A DNA stretch of 64,000 bases from Microbacterium sp. AK009 (GTDB lineage Bacteria; Actinomycetota; Actinomycetes; Actinomycetales; Microbacteriaceae), in contig NZ_JACCCG010000003.1 in assembly GCF_013410955.1 (NCBI RefSeq), forward strand, positions 372,001 to 436,000. The letters run 5' to 3'. Shown piece after piece: positions 1-7,965 of the stretch. Position 1 is the stretch's first letter, and every line of letters starts with the position of its first letter. The translations under genes and the position numbers were made by a program. The notes below the pieces were generated by a model. That model was not told the origin of the DNA. It saw nothing but the letters and a program-made list of their open reading frames with translations, and ran no database searches.

Positions 1-733
1 CGCCCGCCGCAAGGCGCTGCGCGGCGACCGCGTGCGCGGCGGCGATGTCGGCGACGTGGACGTAGTCGCGCACGTTCGTGCCGTCGGGGGTGTCGTAGTC
101 ATCGCCGTTGATGCGGGGGGTGCGTCGCTCGATCAGCGCCTCGAAGACGAGGGGGAAGAGGTTGTGCGGTGAGGTGTCGGAGACCGAACGGTCGCCCGAT
201 CCCACCACGTTGAAGTAGCGCAGCGAGGTGTGGCGGAGCGGAGCGGCCGACTCGGCGGTAGCGACCGCCTGATCGCGGATCAGCCACTCGCCGATGAGCT
301 TCGACTCGCCGTACGGGCTCGCGGGGCGCTTGGGGAGGTCCTCGGTGACGAGCGGTACGTCGGGGGTGCCGTAGACCGCGGCGCTGGAGGAGAACACCAG
401 GTTCGTCACCCCTGCCGCCTCCATCGCCTCGAGCACGATGCGCGTGCCCTCGACGTTCTGGGCGTACGTGTGCAGGGGCCGCTTCACCGAGACGCCGGCG
501 TACTTGAAGCCCGCGACATGGATGACGCCGGTGACGGCGTGCTCGCGGAGCGTGTGCTCCATGAGCTCCCGGTCGAGGATGCTGCCGCGCACGAACGGGA
601 CGCCGTCGGGGATGAACCCCGGGTGACCGCTCGAGAGGTCGTCAATGACGACGGGGGGAAGGCCCGCGGCATCCAGTGCTCTGACGATGTGCGCGCCGAT
701 GTAGCCGGCTCCGCCGGTGACAAGCCAAGACAT
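1..733 (-). CDS. galE: UDP-glucose 4-epimerase, C-terminal part outside window
   Basis: GalE interconverts UDP-glucose and UDP-galactose, feeding galactose use and surface glycans in the cytoplasm. About 244 residues are visible of a family norm near 330; the C-terminus lies beyond base 1. The start ATG gives a protein opening MSWLVTGGAGYIGAH, the Rossmann NAD-binding glycine motif at residues 7-13. The SDR catalytic pair is visible as YGESK at residues 141-145. The gene lies 36 bp downstream of, and in the same direction as, a short LacI-type regulator gene, which suggests co-transcription. A CAGGAT hexamer sits 6 nt upstream of the ATG and may be its own -10 box. Assignment is confident; partial only because of the window edge. 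Confidence 0.95.
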   Translation of the reverse strand, partial: MSWLVTGGAGYIGAHIVRALDAAGLPPVVIDDLSSGHPGFIPDGVPFVRGSILDRELMEHTLREHAVTGVIHVAGFKYAGVSVKRPLHTYAQNVEGTRIVLEAMEAAGVTNLVFSSSAAVYGTPDVPLVTEDLPKRPASPYGESKLIGEWLIRDQAVATAESAAPLRHTSLRYFNVVGSGDRSVSDTSPHNLFPLVFEALIERRTPRINGDDYDTPDGTNVRDYVHVADIAAAHAVAAQRLAAG

Positions 734-769
734 GGCTCCATCCTGCCCCACCTGGCGGCGAGGCCCGGA

Positions 770-1327
770 TCAGTCCTCGGGAAGGTTGCGGATGACACGG
801 ATGGCGCGGGCCGCCTCCTCCGCATCATCGTCGATGCTCTCGGGCGCGAGCGTGACCACCCGCGTCCCCATGGCCTGCAGCGCGGTGATCTCTGCCGCTG
901 CGGGACCTTCGGCCCCAGCGACGCCAGCCCCGAGGATCAGCCCCTGCGGCCGCTGGCCGCGAAGCGTCTGCAGGATCTTGCGCTCCCGCTCGGGGTCGCC
1001 GCAGGTCTCCGCCACGGTGAGGATCAGTCCCGCCGCCTCGGTTTCGCGCGACAGCGCACGGGTCAGCGCGCCGAATCCCTCATCGGTCATGTCGGTGACG
1101 ACGAACGCCGTGATCGCCGAGGCGCCGCGCGCGATCGCCTGCGCGGCGACGTTCGCGGTGTAGCCGAGTTTCGTCGCAGCCGCCTCGACGCGGACCCGGT
1201 AGCTGTCGGCGACCTTGCGGTTCGAGCCGTTGAGAACGCGCGATGCAGTCGCCAACGACACCCCCGCTTCGCGGGCGACATCGTGGAGAGTGGGGGCACC
1301 TCGGGTAAGTGCGACGCTCTCGGTCAC
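770..1327 (-). CDS. LacI-family transcriptional regulator, unusually short
   Basis: The protein (185 aa) opens with a LacI helix-turn-helix at about residues 13-35 (TLHDVAREAGVSLATASRVL). The N-lobe of the periplasmic-binding-like sensor domain follows. LacI proteins are usually 330-350 aa; here the C-lobe and second half of the ligand pocket are missing and translation ends at NLPED. Only 36 bp separate the stop from galE, so no missing half lies downstream in another frame. This looks like a deletion or a naturally compact regulator. The GTG start is chosen because TACACT (1334-1339, reverse strand) lies exactly 6 nt upstream, the pattern of a leaderless transcript. It may control the adjacent galE; the ligand cannot be told. 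Confidence 0.85.
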   Translation of the reverse strand: MTESVALTRGAPTLHDVAREAGVSLATASRVLNGSNRKVADSYRVRVEAAATKLGYTANVAAQAIARGASAITAFVVTDMTDEGFGALTRALSRETEAAGLILTVAETCGDPERERKILQTLRGQRPQGLILGAGVAGAEGPAAAEITALQAMGTRVVTLAPESIDDDAEEAARAIRVIRNLPED

Positions 1328-1421
1328 AGGGTCAGTGTATGCCCCACGGGGTCGACGTGGGCGGATGAATTCGGTACGCTCCGCCCGCGCGTCGGCGCAG
1401 GGTCGAAAAGGGGGCGGCGGA

Positions 1422-3062
1422 TCAGCCGTCCAGGGCCGCCGCGACGACCGCCCGTGCCTCCTCCTGGACCTGTCGCAGGTGCTCTTCGCCGCGCAGCGAC
1501 TCGGCGTACAGCTTGTAGACGTCCTCCGTGCCCGAGGGGCGAGCGGCGAACCACGCGTCGGCCGTCTGCACCTTCAGCCCCCCGATGGCCGCGTCGTTCC
1601 CGGGGGCGTGCGAGAGCTTCGCCGTGATCGGGTCGCCGGCGAGCTCGGTCGCCGCGACGGCGTCGGGCGACAGCTTCGCCAGCTTCGCCTTCTGCTCGGG
1701 GGTCGCCGGGGCGTCGACGCGCTGATAGGCGGATGACCCGAACTCGGCCTCGAGCTCGGCGTAGCGCTTCGACGGGGTCTTCCCGGTGACGGCGAGGATC
1801 TCGGCGGCGAGCAGGCACAGCAGGATGCCGTCCTTGTCGGTCGTCCACACCGTGCCGTCCTTGCGGAGGAAGGAGGCGCCCGCCGACTCCTCGCCGCCGA
1901 AGGCGACCGAGCCGTCGAGGAGCCCGGGGACGAACCACTTGAACCCCACCGGGACCTCGTAGAGAGTGCGGCCGAGGCCCGCGACGACCTTGTCGATGAT
2001 CATCGATGACACCAGGGTCTTTCCCACCGCCGCTCCGGCGGGCCAGTTCTCACGGTGGGAGAAGAGATAGTCGATCGCAACGGCGAGGTAGTGGTTCGGG
2101 TTCATCAGGCCCGCGTCGGGGGTGACGATGCCGTGCCGGTCGGCGTCGGCGTCGTTCCCGGTGAGGATGTCGTAGTCGTGACGCTTCGCCACGAGCGACG
2201 CCATCGCCGACGGCGACGAGGGATCCATGCGGATCTTCTCATCCCAGTCCAGCGTCATGAACCGCCACGTCGGATCGACGTCGGGGTTCACGACCGTCAG
2301 GTCGAGCTCGTACATCTCGGCGATCCGCGCCCAGTACTCCACCGAGGCGCCCCCGAGCGGGTCGGCGCCGATGCGCACCCCGGCCGAGCGGATGACGTCG
2401 ATGTCGATGATGGTGGCGAGGTCGCGCACGTACGCCTCGCGGAAGTCGTAGCTGCCCAGGGTGTCGGCGTCGATGTCGCTGTACTTCGTGCGCGCGACGC
2501 CCGCGAGACCGGCCGCGATCAGCTCGTTCGCGCGGTTCGCGATCCACCCGGTCGCGTCGGTATCGGCCGGCCCGCCGTGCGGCGGGTTGTACTTGAATCC
2601 GCCGTCGGCGGGAGGGTTGTGGCTCGGAGTCACCACGATGCCGTCGGCCCGCCCCGGGTCATCCGCGCTCTTCCCGCGGTTGTAGGTGAGGATCGCGTGG
2701 CTCAGTGCCGGCGTGGGGACCCACGAGTCGCGGGAGTCGACGCGGACGTCGACGCCGGAGGCGACGAGCACCTCGATCGCGCTCCGCTCGGCGGGGAGGG
2801 AGAGCCCGTGGGTGTCGCGACCGAGGAACAGCGGGCCCTCGATGCCCGCCATCCGGCGGTAATCGACGATCGCCTGCGTGGTGGCGAGGATGTGGTCCTC
2901 GTTGAAGCTCGTGTTCAGCGACGATCCGCGGTGACCGCTCGTGCCGAACGCCACGCGCTGCGCGGGGAGGGAGGCGTCGGGTCTGCGGTCGTAGTAGGCG
3001 GAGATGAGGGCGTCGATGTCGATGAGATCGGAGGCCTCGGCGGGCTGTCCTGCGCGCGTCAT
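1422..3062 (-). CDS. pgm: Phosphoglucomutase (alpha-D-glucose phosphate-specific)
   Basis: Interconverts glucose-1-phosphate and glucose-6-phosphate, linking glycolysis to glycogen, trehalose and nucleotide-sugar synthesis. The 546-residue length matches the E. coli Pgm type. Visible signatures are FGTSGHRGSSL near residue 40, the phosphoserine loop TPSHNPPADGGFKYNPPHGG, and the metal-binding DADADRHGI. The C-terminal phosphate-binding loop is ARPSGTEDVYKLYAES. The start chosen is the ATG giving MTRAGQPAEASD; further upstream the open frame runs antisense-like through the neighbouring regulator and is not coding. CAGACT lies 6 nt upstream of this ATG, a plausible -10 for a leaderless mRNA. 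The gene is 61 bp downstream of the LysR gene on the same strand. Confidence 0.96.
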   Translation of the reverse strand: MTRAGQPAEASDLIDIDALISAYYDRRPDASLPAQRVAFGTSGHRGSSLNTSFNEDHILATTQAIVDYRRMAGIEGPLFLGRDTHGLSLPAERSAIEVLVASGVDVRVDSRDSWVPTPALSHAILTYNRGKSADDPGRADGIVVTPSHNPPADGGFKYNPPHGGPADTDATGWIANRANELIAAGLAGVARTKYSDIDADTLGSYDFREAYVRDLATIIDIDVIRSAGVRIGADPLGGASVEYWARIAEMYELDLTVVNPDVDPTWRFMTLDWDEKIRMDPSSPSAMASLVAKRHDYDILTGNDADADRHGIVTPDAGLMNPNHYLAVAIDYLFSHRENWPAGAAVGKTLVSSMIIDKVVAGLGRTLYEVPVGFKWFVPGLLDGSVAFGGEESAGASFLRKDGTVWTTDKDGILLCLLAAEILAVTGKTPSKRYAELEAEFGSSAYQRVDAPATPEQKAKLAKLSPDAVAATELAGDPITAKLSHAPGNDAAIGGLKVQTADAWFAARPSGTEDVYKLYAESLRGEEHLRQVQEEARAVVAAALDG

Positions 3063-3123
3063 GTCCCCAGTCTGCCTGTTGCGACCGCTGGGGAACACCG
3101 CTCCCGTGCTCGACGCTCCTCTG

Positions 3124-4080
3124 CTATGCCCGCGTGTCTTCGAGGGCGGGCTCGGCGCCGCGCAGGGGGAACCGGCGCCGCGCCTCCGCGATGAGCGCTC
3201 CCAACGTGGCGTGCAGGGCCGGTGAGTCGGCCTGCGATCGACGGTGCACCGCGACGACGTCGCGGGTGGAGGCGGGGTCGACGGTGGGAATTGCGACGAG
3301 ATCCGGGTCGAGATCGCCGCGACCGAGCCGCGGAACGAGCGCGACGGCGAGCCCCGCGCGCACCAGCTCGAGGTGACTGTGAAATTCCATCGACTCGTAG
3401 CCGATCCGCGGCGCATTCGGCACTCCGTCGAAGAGGCGGCGCAGCCACTGACGACAGATCGTCGACTCGAAGGTGGCCACCCATGTGTCGTCGGCGAGGT
3501 CGGCGGGTCTCAGCACCGGGCGGTCAGCGAGGGGATGATCGCGGCGGAGAATGACGTCGGCAACGTCCGTGAAGAGGGGTGTGACGACCAGGTGCTCAGG
3601 CATGCTCAGTGCGACGCCGCCCCACTGATGCACGATACCGAGATCCCGTTGCCCGGATGCCACCAGCGCGACCGTTTCCCACGGCTCGCTCTCGCGCACC
3701 GGAACCCTCAAGAGCGGATGACGCCCGACGAGCACCGCCAACGCCGGAGCGACCAAACCTCGCACTGCCGTCGAGAACGCCGCGATGCGCAACTCGCCCG
3801 TGATCGCGGCGTCCTCGCTCGCGGTGGCGTGCAGGTCGGCACGCAACCGCTCGAGGTCGGCGAGGATCGGTGTGGAGTGAACCACGAGGCGTGTTCCGGC
3901 ATCGGTGAGGATCACACCGCGTCCGACGCGCTCGAGGAGGGGCACTCCCGTCTCCCGCTCGAGGCGCTTGACCTGCTGCGAGACCGCGGAAGGGGTGTAC
4001 CCGAGGGCGCCCGCCGCTGCCGACACGCTGCCATGCGTGGCGACCGCCCGCAGTGAGAGGACGGCCTCGAGATCGATCAT
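3124..4080 (-). CDS. LysR-family transcriptional regulator
   Basis: A 318-residue LysR-type regulator. Residues 1-60 form the winged HTH (AVATHGSVSAAAGALGYTPS then AVSQQVKRLERETG), and residues about 90-295 form the LysR substrate-binding domain. Length is normal for the family. It is transcribed divergently from an EamA exporter gene, with only 72 bp between the starts, so regulation of that exporter is the natural reading. TAACGT (4087-4092, reverse strand) is 6 nt upstream of the ATG, implying a leaderless transcript. A 9-bp inverted repeat spans this promoter (see the operator entry). Inducer unknown. Confidence 0.93.
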   Translation of the reverse strand: MIDLEAVLSLRAVATHGSVSAAAGALGYTPSAVSQQVKRLERETGVPLLERVGRGVILTDAGTRLVVHSTPILADLERLRADLHATASEDAAITGELRIAAFSTAVRGLVAPALAVLVGRHPLLRVPVRESEPWETVALVASGQRDLGIVHQWGGVALSMPEHLVVTPLFTDVADVILRRDHPLADRPVLRPADLADDTWVATFESTICRQWLRRLFDGVPNAPRIGYESMEFHSHLELVRAGLAVALVPRLGRGDLDPDLVAIPTVDPASTRDVVAVHRRSQADSPALHATLGALIAEARRRFPLRGAEPALEDTRA

Positions 4081-4081
4081 G

Positions 4082-4119
4082 AAGCAACGTTATCGAATTA
4101 TCGGAAGATCACGTTGCTT
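4082..4119. promoter_or_regulatory. Candidate LysR operator between lysR and eamA-type genes
   Basis: A perfect 9-bp inverted repeat, AAGCAACGT (4082-4090) and ACGTTGCTT (4111-4119), is separated by 20 bp of AT-rich DNA in an otherwise very GC-rich window. The left arm overlaps the TAACGT -10 box of the lysR gene. Position and symmetry suit autoregulation and divergent control by the LysR protein. The function is inferred. Confidence 0.6.
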
Positions 4120-4152
4120 GTGCTTAATCCGCGACCGCTCTGTACTGAGGAC

Positions 4153-5118
4153 GTGAGCCGTCGTGACATGATCCTCGCCGCCGCCGTGGCATCCCTTTGG
4201 GGCTTCAACTTCCTCGTCATCGACTGGGGGATGACCGGCGTGCCACCCCTGCTGTTCGTCGCGATCCGATTCCTCCTCGTCGCGGCGTTCGCGGTGATCG
4301 TGCCGCCGCCGGCAACGTCGTGGCGAACGGTCGTCGGGGTCGGCCTGTTCATGAGCCTCGGCCAGTTCGGGCTGCTCTACACGTCTCTTGCACTCGGACT
4401 GAGCCCCGGTCTCTCCGCCCTGCTTCTGCAGGCGCAGGCGGTGCTGACCGTCGTGCTCGCCGCGGGGGTCCTTCGCGAGCGGCCGACGACGGCTCAGAGC
4501 CTCGGGGTCGCGCTCGGCGTCGTCGGGTTGGCGCTCGTCGCACTCGGCCGCGGCGGACAGGCTCCCGCATTCGCGGTCGCCCTGGCTCTCGCTGCCGCGC
4601 TGTCGTGGGCGATCGGTAACGTCATCGCCCGCCGCGCCGGTGTCGTGAGCGGCCGAGGACGGCTCGGAGCGCTGTCCCTCACCGTGTGGTCGGCGCTGGT
4701 GGTCCCCGTGCCCGCGCTCGGGCTTGCGTTCCTGATCGACGGGCCGGCCGCGGTCGTCGGAGGAGTCGCCGCGTTCGGCGTCGAGGCCGTGCTGTCGACG
4801 CTCTACACGGGGGTCCTCTGCACCCTCATCGGCTATGCCGTGTTCAACTCCCTGCTCGCCCGCAATCGGTCGGCGTCGGTCGTGCCGTGGGTTCTCCTCG
4901 CCCCCGTCGTCGCGATGGCGTCGGCGGCGCTTCTCCTCGGGCAGCTGCCCACCGCCGGTGAAGCCGTGGGCGGGGTCATGCTGATCGGCGGCGTCCTGGT
5001 CGCCTCCCGTCCGGCGCGGGGTCGACGGCGGCGGGCCCGCCACCGCCTCCGCGGCGCACCCGTCACCACCGGTCTTGCTGGCTCGCACCCGGTGGAAGAG
5101 GTGGCCCGGCTAGGCTGA
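4153..5118 (+). CDS. EamA/DMT-family permease
   Basis: A drug/metabolite transporter superfamily inner-membrane protein of 321 aa with about ten hydrophobic helices arranged as two EamA repeats (first repeat opening with ASLWGFNFLVIDW). Family members export amino acids or other small metabolites; the substrate is not evident. GTG at 4153 is preferred over the upstream TTG at 4114, which falls inside the inverted repeat of the divergent promoter. ATG at 4168 is also possible. It is divergent from a LysR gene that probably controls it. The C-terminus is basic (RGRRRRARHRLRG). pheA starts 5 bp after its stop. Confidence 0.88.
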   Translation: MSRRDMILAAAVASLWGFNFLVIDWGMTGVPPLLFVAIRFLLVAAFAVIVPPPATSWRTVVGVGLFMSLGQFGLLYTSLALGLSPGLSALLLQAQAVLTVVLAAGVLRERPTTAQSLGVALGVVGLALVALGRGGQAPAFAVALALAAALSWAIGNVIARRAGVVSGRGRLGALSLTVWSALVVPVPALGLAFLIDGPAAVVGGVAAFGVEAVLSTLYTGVLCTLIGYAVFNSLLARNRSASVVPWVLLAPVVAMASAALLLGQLPTAGEAVGGVMLIGGVLVASRPARGRRRRARHRLRGAPVTTGLAGSHPVEEVARLG

Positions 5119-5123
5119 ACGCC

Positions 5124-6098
5124 GTGACTTCCGACGCCGCCGGGCCCGTGGCATCCGTTCCCCGCCGCCGGACCTACAGCTTCCTCGGACCGGCCGGCAC
5201 CTTCACCGAAGCGGCGCTCGCCCAGGTGCCCGAAGCGCGTGGTCAGATCTGGCGACCGGTGCACAACGTCGGCGAGGCACTCGCCGATGTCATCGACGGC
5301 CGCGCCCACGCGGCGATGATCGCGATCGAGAACTCCGTCGACGGTGGCGTGTCCACCGCCCAGGATGCCCTCGCCACCGTCGCGGGGCTGCGCATCATCG
5401 GCGAGTACCTGGTGCCGGTCGACTTCGTCCTCGTCGGGCGCCGGGGGATGCGGGTGGACGACGTCTCTCTCATCGCCGCGCATCCGGTCGCCTACGCGCA
5501 GTGCCTGCAATGGCTGACGCGCACCCTTCCCACCCACGCGCACATTCCGGCATCCAGCAATGTGGCCAGCGCCCTCGGCCTCCTCGACGGCACCAGCGAC
5601 GCAGACGCCGCGATCGCCCCCCCGGGGATCCTCGAGCATCACGACCTGGAGCTCCTGGCCGAGAAGATCGGCGACAACGCCAACGCGGTGACCCGATTCG
5701 TGCTGGTGGGGAAGACCGTCGCCCCGCCCGAGCCGACGGGCGCGGACAAGACCTCGCTCATCGTCGAGCTTCCCGACGATCGCCCGGGGGCGCTGCTGGA
5801 GATGCTGGAGCAGTTCGCCACCCGGGGGATCAACCTCTCGCTCCTGGCCTCGCGCCCGATCGGCGACGAGCTCGGCCGCTACCGCTTCGTCATCGACGCC
5901 GACGGGCACGTCCACGACGAGCGGATGGCCGATGCGCTCATGGGTCTTCGCCGCTTCAGTCCGAAGGTGATCTTCCTCGGCTCGTACCCGCGGGCCGACC
6001 GCGCGGTCGTGCGCTACCCAGACCGCTACTCCGACGATGTCTTCGTCGAGGCGCGCGACTGGCTGCGGGGCCTTCTCAGCGGCGAGCCCGAGGGCTGA
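5124..6098 (+). CDS. pheA: Prephenate dehydratase
   Basis: Converts prephenate to phenylpyruvate in phenylalanine biosynthesis. The 324-residue protein has the PDT catalytic domain (FLGPAGTFTEAAL near the N-terminus, IAIENSVDGGVSTAQD, and the catalytic NAVTRF) followed by a C-terminal ACT domain with GALLEMLEQFATRGINLSLL for phenylalanine feedback. There is no fused chorismate mutase, as is usual in actinobacteria. The GTG start is supported by TAGGCT (5111-5116), 7 nt upstream, consistent with a leaderless transcript inside the tail of the permease gene. Confidence 0.96.
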   Translation: MTSDAAGPVASVPRRRTYSFLGPAGTFTEAALAQVPEARGQIWRPVHNVGEALADVIDGRAHAAMIAIENSVDGGVSTAQDALATVAGLRIIGEYLVPVDFVLVGRRGMRVDDVSLIAAHPVAYAQCLQWLTRTLPTHAHIPASSNVASALGLLDGTSDADAAIAPPGILEHHDLELLAEKIGDNANAVTRFVLVGKTVAPPEPTGADKTSLIVELPDDRPGALLEMLEQFATRGINLSLLASRPIGDELGRYRFVIDADGHVHDERMADALMGLRRFSPKVIFLGSYPRADRAVVRYPDRYSDDVFVEARDWLRGLLSGEPEG

Positions 6099-6145
6099 CC
6101 CGCCGCGTCCTCCCGCCGGTCGGCTGCTCGCCCTACACTGACGTC

Positions 6146-7396
6146 GTGAGCCACGCCGACCCCCCGGCTCCCTCCGCCGGCCGCCGCCCCGGTCGGGTGC
6201 GCCTGCCACGACCGATGACGAGCGGCGAAGACAGCCGGGTCACGACCTTCGAGCTGTTCTTCGATCTGGTCTACGTCTTCGCCTTCACGCAGGTGTCTCG
6301 GCTCATGGCTGAGACGCACAGCGCGCCAGGCATAGCCCAGGCACTCATCGTCCTGGCCCTGTTGTGGTGGACCTGGGTCGGCTACGCGTGGCTGGCCAAT
6401 CGCCTCCCGGCCGACCAGCCGTTCCTGCGCACCGGCATGACGGTCGCGATGATCGGCGTCTTCGTCTGCGCGCTGGCCATCCCCGAGGCCTTCGACGACT
6501 TCGACGGCGGGCTGGACGGTCCGCTGGTCTTCGCCGTCGCGTATGCGGTGGTGCGTGCCGTGCACCTCATCCTGTTCTTCGTCTCCGCGACGGACGACCC
6601 CGGGCTGCGCCGTCAATTGACGGTGTGGAGCCTCTCCTCGGTGCTCCCCGCGTGCGCGGCCATCGTCGTCGGCGCTGCGATCGGTGGCGAGGTGCAGGCG
6701 TGGATCTGGGTGCTGGCGATCGTCTTCGAAGGACTCGGCACCCGGGTGCTGGCACCGGGTGGCGGCGGGTGGCGTATCCATTCCGTCGCCCACTGGTCGG
6801 AGCGGCACGGTCTCATCGTCATCCTCGCCCTCGGTGAATCCATCGTGGCGATCGGCGTGGGGGTGGCCCGTGATCCGGTCAGCGTGCCGATCCTCCTCGG
6901 CACCGCGACATCCATCGTGATCTCCGTGCTGCTGTGGTGGTCGTACTTCCGTCGCCTCGCGACCGTGGGTGAGCACGCGCTCGCCCGGCTCTCGGGCGGG
7001 CCCCTCGTCAAGCTCGCTCGCGACGCGTACTCGTACGTCCACTTCCTGATCGTGGCGGGGATCGTGCTGACCGCCCTCGGCATCGAAGACGCCATGGCCC
7101 ACATCACCGATACCGAGCCGCTCGGATGGTTCGGTGCGGCGGCCCTCGGGTCGGGCATCGCCCTGTTCGCTGCAGGGACGATCTGGTTCGCCGTGCTGGT
7201 CGGCGAGCGACGCCCCCTGTTCCGCGGCGCGGAGGCGGTCGTGGCCGTCATCTCCATCCCGCTTCTGGCGGTCCTCCCCCCGGCGGGGGCGTTGACGGCG
7301 GCGGTCGTCCTGATGGGGGTGGTCGCCGGCGCGGAGGGCTGGGTGCACCAGCGTGCGGACCGGCGTGAGGCTCAGTCGTCCTCGGCGGCGGCGTGA
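6146..7396 (+). CDS. LtrA-family membrane protein (low temperature requirement A)
   Basis: A polytopic membrane protein of 416 aa. The LtrA signature TFELFFDLVYVFAFTQ occurs near residue 34, and hydrophobic segments continue to the C-terminus (about ten). A conserved HGLIVILALGESIVAIG helix lies mid-protein. The family is named from a Listeria low-temperature mutant; its molecular role is unknown. The GTG start has TACACT (6134-6139) 6 nt upstream, a leaderless configuration, which decides against longer upstream frames that only shadow pheA. The 3' end overlaps the convergent MarR gene by 25 bp. Confidence 0.9.
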   Translation: MSHADPPAPSAGRRPGRVRLPRPMTSGEDSRVTTFELFFDLVYVFAFTQVSRLMAETHSAPGIAQALIVLALLWWTWVGYAWLANRLPADQPFLRTGMTVAMIGVFVCALAIPEAFDDFDGGLDGPLVFAVAYAVVRAVHLILFFVSATDDPGLRRQLTVWSLSSVLPACAAIVVGAAIGGEVQAWIWVLAIVFEGLGTRVLAPGGGGWRIHSVAHWSERHGLIVILALGESIVAIGVGVARDPVSVPILLGTATSIVISVLLWWSYFRRLATVGEHALARLSGGPLVKLARDAYSYVHFLIVAGIVLTALGIEDAMAHITDTEPLGWFGAAALGSGIALFAAGTIWFAVLVGERRPLFRGAEAVVAVISIPLLAVLPPAGALTAAVVLMGVVAGAEGWVHQRADRREAQSSSAAA

Positions 7397-7857
7397 GCCC
7401 GGTAGGTCGCGATCACCCGTGACAGGTAGCGGGCGATGACCTGCTGCTCCTCCGGGGTGAAGTCGTTCAGCTCGCGGTCGACATCCTGGATCATCGGCAT
7501 GAGCATGCCGAGCGCCCGGGCACGGGATGCGGGGGTCGGGACGACCATGACGCCGCGGCGATCGGTGGGGTGCGGCTCGCGGGTGACGTGACCGAGAGCG
7601 ACCAGCCGGTCCACGGCGGTGGTCGTCGACGCCGTCGAGATGCCCAGGCGCTTGGCCAGCTCGCTGGGAGCCAGGGGGCCCGCCATCAGCAGGTGCTCCA
7701 TCGCCTCGAGGTCTGTGGGGTTCACCGTGAGCTCGCGGCGCATCCGCTCCTCGAACAGCTCGGTGACCTCGAGCACTTCGCGCAGCAGAGTGGTGGGCGC
7801 GCGGAAGGACGGTGCGCCGGAGCGCGCCGGCGCAGGAGGGAGGTCTGCGGCGTGCAC
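7372..7857 (-). CDS. MarR-family transcriptional regulator
   Basis: A 161-residue winged-helix regulator. The MarR core runs from about residue 30 to 140, with the recognition region LAKRLGISTASTTTAVDRL and the wing residues DRRGVMV. It is divergent from an MMPL exporter gene, so it is probably that exporter's repressor. The GTG start has TATACT (7864-7869, reverse strand) 6 nt upstream, again a leaderless arrangement. Its tail overlaps the end of the LtrA gene by 25 bp in convergent orientation. The ligand is unknown, though MarR proteins next to RND exporters usually sense small phenolic or lipophilic compounds. Confidence 0.92.
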   Translation of the reverse strand: MHAADLPPAPARSGAPSFRAPTTLLREVLEVTELFEERMRRELTVNPTDLEAMEHLLMAGPLAPSELAKRLGISTASTTTAVDRLVALGHVTREPHPTDRRGVMVVPTPASRARALGMLMPMIQDVDRELNDFTPEEQQVIARYLSRVIATYRAHAAAEDD

Positions 7858-7965
7858 CCCCTCAGTATATGTGCGCTAGTCTTCCTCATATCTAGGCTTT
7901 CTAATTAAATGTCTCTCATCGATCACCCCTCTCCATTCCTCTGACCAAACCCCGGGAGAAGACGG
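7858..7965. promoter_or_regulatory. MarR / MMPL divergent control region
   Basis: 108 bp between the divergent starts. It holds the marR -10 box and, at 7890-7911, the AT-rich stretch ATCTAGGCTTTCTAATTAAAT with two similar half-sites (ATCTAG, TTCTAA) 10 bp apart. That block is the likeliest operator. A purine-rich GGGAG precedes the MMPL ATG, so the exporter mRNA has a conventional leader. The operator assignment is an inference from position and composition. Confidence 0.5.

Noticed and set aside
733..770. A frameshift explaining the short LacI protein
   Set aside because: Only 36 bp separate its stop from galE, so the missing C-lobe cannot be in another frame; a deletion or genuine short form is needed.
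230..1627. Very long plus-strand open frame opposite galE and the LacI-type gene
   Set aside because: Antisense shadow typical of very GC-rich DNA; its product is a low-complexity Arg/Ala/Gly string, while the minus strand encodes clear families.
4833..6209. Long minus-strand open frame opposite pheA
   Set aside because: Shadow of a well-supported prephenate dehydratase gene; no family features.
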